From: Elephas maximus indicus
Lineage: Eukaryota > Chordata > Mammalia > Proboscidea > Elephantidae
Direction: 5' to 3'
Assembly: GCF_024166365.1 (NCBI RefSeq)
Contig: NC_064826.1
Span: 60,343,001-60,407,000 of the forward strand
Length of the DNA stretch: 64,000 bases
The notes beneath the pieces are model-generated. The model was not told where the DNA came from and did no database searches. It saw nothing but the letters and a program-made list of their open reading frames with translations. Below, piece by piece: positions 62,800 to 64,000 of the stretch. Position 1 is the first letter of the stretch. Every line of letters starts with the position of its first letter. Made by a program: the position numbers and the translations under genes.

Positions 62800-63362
62800 G
62801 ATGAAAAAAGTGGCAGGATGAATGTGGTAACCAGCCTCTGAGTTGTCCCCTAGTGATCCTTGCCTCCTAGTACTCATACCCTGTATGGTCCCATCCAACA
62901 TTGAACAAGGCTGACCTGTGTTACCCATAGGCTTTTGTGGAAATGATGGTGTACAGCTTCTGAGATTGTAAGTCATAAAAGACATAGCAGCTTCTGCCTT
63001 CTCTTTCTTGAATCACTTCCTCTGGGAGAAGCCAGCTACTGTATTGTGATGACATGCAAGCGGATCTATGGCTAACATAGAAGGGACCTAGGCCTCTTGC
63101 CAACAGCCAGTACCAATTTGCCAGCCATATAAGAGTTATCTCGGAAGCAGATTTCTCCAACCCCAGTCAAGCTGTTCAGATGACTGCAGCCCTGGCCAAC
63201 ATCTTGTTTGCAACCTAATTAGGAGACCCTGAGTGAGAATCACCCAGCTAAGTCGCTGCCAACTTCGTGACCCACACAAACTTTTTGAGATAATGTTTAT
63301 TGTTGTTTTAAGCTGCTAAATTTTGGAGTAATTTTTTATGCAGCCAAAGGTAACTAATACAA
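62800..63362 (+). mobile_element. MLT1-like LTR (ERVL-MaLR)
   Basis: Order of the MLT1 consensus: ctctgggagaagccagctac, ccaaccccagtcaagctgtt, gatgactgcagccctggcca, gagaccctgagtgagaatca, gttgttttaagctgctaaat, aggtaactaatac. A solitary, old LTR with no viral genes. Confidence 0.78.
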
Positions 63363-63895
63363 AAAGCATAGAGCAAATACCAGGGATCAGTCTTGAGGAA
63401 TATTTGTTTCTATGCCATGACGCAGTACTGTTAGCTTTCTTGCTCCATATCAGAAAACATCTCTCGTGATCCCAGATTCTCTCGAAATCTAATCTGAAGA
63501 ATGTATGTGTGCGGAAAGGGACGTGAGAAACTTAGGTTGGGAGCAGAGTTCTTTGTAATTTTAGTTAGATTATGAGTAGCTGCCCTTGTTACCAGAGCAA
63601 TAAATTGAAAGCTGAGCATATGTGGAATTTGAAATAGAAGTTAAATAACTTTGCAGTCAAATTGACCTGATATACATAGTGGTTATATTGTCATATGGTT
63701 ACCAGGAACAAAGGATAAAGCATTCTTACTAAAAAAACAAAACATCAAAATATCATTTGTTTTTATCAAACTAACAAACTATTTCTGGGGTCAGCCTCTT
63801 CAGGAAGAAAATAAAACTGATAGTTTCCTAGGCAGGAAAGGAAATAGCTGATTCCAAGACTCATTTACAGAATATTGTCCAGTATAGTGTTGGAA

Positions 63896-64000
63896 GGCAG
63901 TACAACAGCTTCAACAACAGACTGAAACATACCAACAGTCATGAAGATGGCACAGAACTGGGCAGTGTTTCATTCTGTTATGCTAAGGTTATCGTGAGTG
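63896..64000 (+). mobile_element. RTE LINE 3' fragment, sense, cut by window end
   Basis: acaacagcttcaacaacaga, gatggcacagaactgggcag, tgtttcattctgttatgcta then runs off the window before the terminal repeat. Confidence 0.8.

Overview
The window is mammalian nuclear DNA, most likely from an afrotherian and probably an elephant. The evidence is the repeat content: a tRNA-derived SINE whose 3' end matches that of an RTE (BovB-like) LINE, the RTE itself in many antisense and sense fragments, and young L1 copies. This SINE/RTE pair is characteristic of Afrotheria. The genus is inferred from repeats remembered, not from a search.

Two protein-coding genes are present, both on the plus strand. GTPBP10 (8124-33715 for the coding part) has ten coding exons with GT/AG borders and compatible phases. 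They encode a complete 382-residue Obg-family GTPase of the mitochondrial ribosome assembly pathway. CLDN12 (CDS 55487-56221) is a complete 244-residue claudin in a single coding exon, with an upstream CpG-rich promoter and first non-coding exon near 48.0-48.2 kb and a long 3' UTR. The order GTPBP10 then CLDN12 matches human 7q21.13. The two genes are neighbours but not functional partners: one acts in the mitochondrial matrix, the other at cell junctions.

Layout: 1-7.8 kb is intergenic, with RTE fragments and two unclassified tandem-repeat patches. 7.89-8.3 kb is the CpG-rich GTPBP10 promoter, with NRF1- and ETS-type motifs. 8.1-33.7 kb is GTPBP10, its introns filled with SINEs, RTE and L1 fragments, a Tigger-type DNA transposon with a CENP-B-like helix-turn-helix remnant, L2 and MIR. 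33.7-47.9 kb is intergenic and repeat-rich: a long antisense L1, several RTE fragments and nested SINEs. 47.9-59.0 kb is CLDN12. 59.0-64.0 kb is intergenic, with an L1 insertion carrying a 16-bp target duplication, an L2 fragment, an MLT1-like LTR and the start of another RTE fragment.

I found no undescribed gene system. The points most worth a second look are a derived stop codon that trims the GTPBP10 C-terminus, paired ZNF143-like sites in the CLDN12 promoter, two nested SINE insertions at the same internal site of their host SINEs, a perfect 49-bp tandem duplication, and the G4 motifs and antisense reading frame in the L1 3' UTR.
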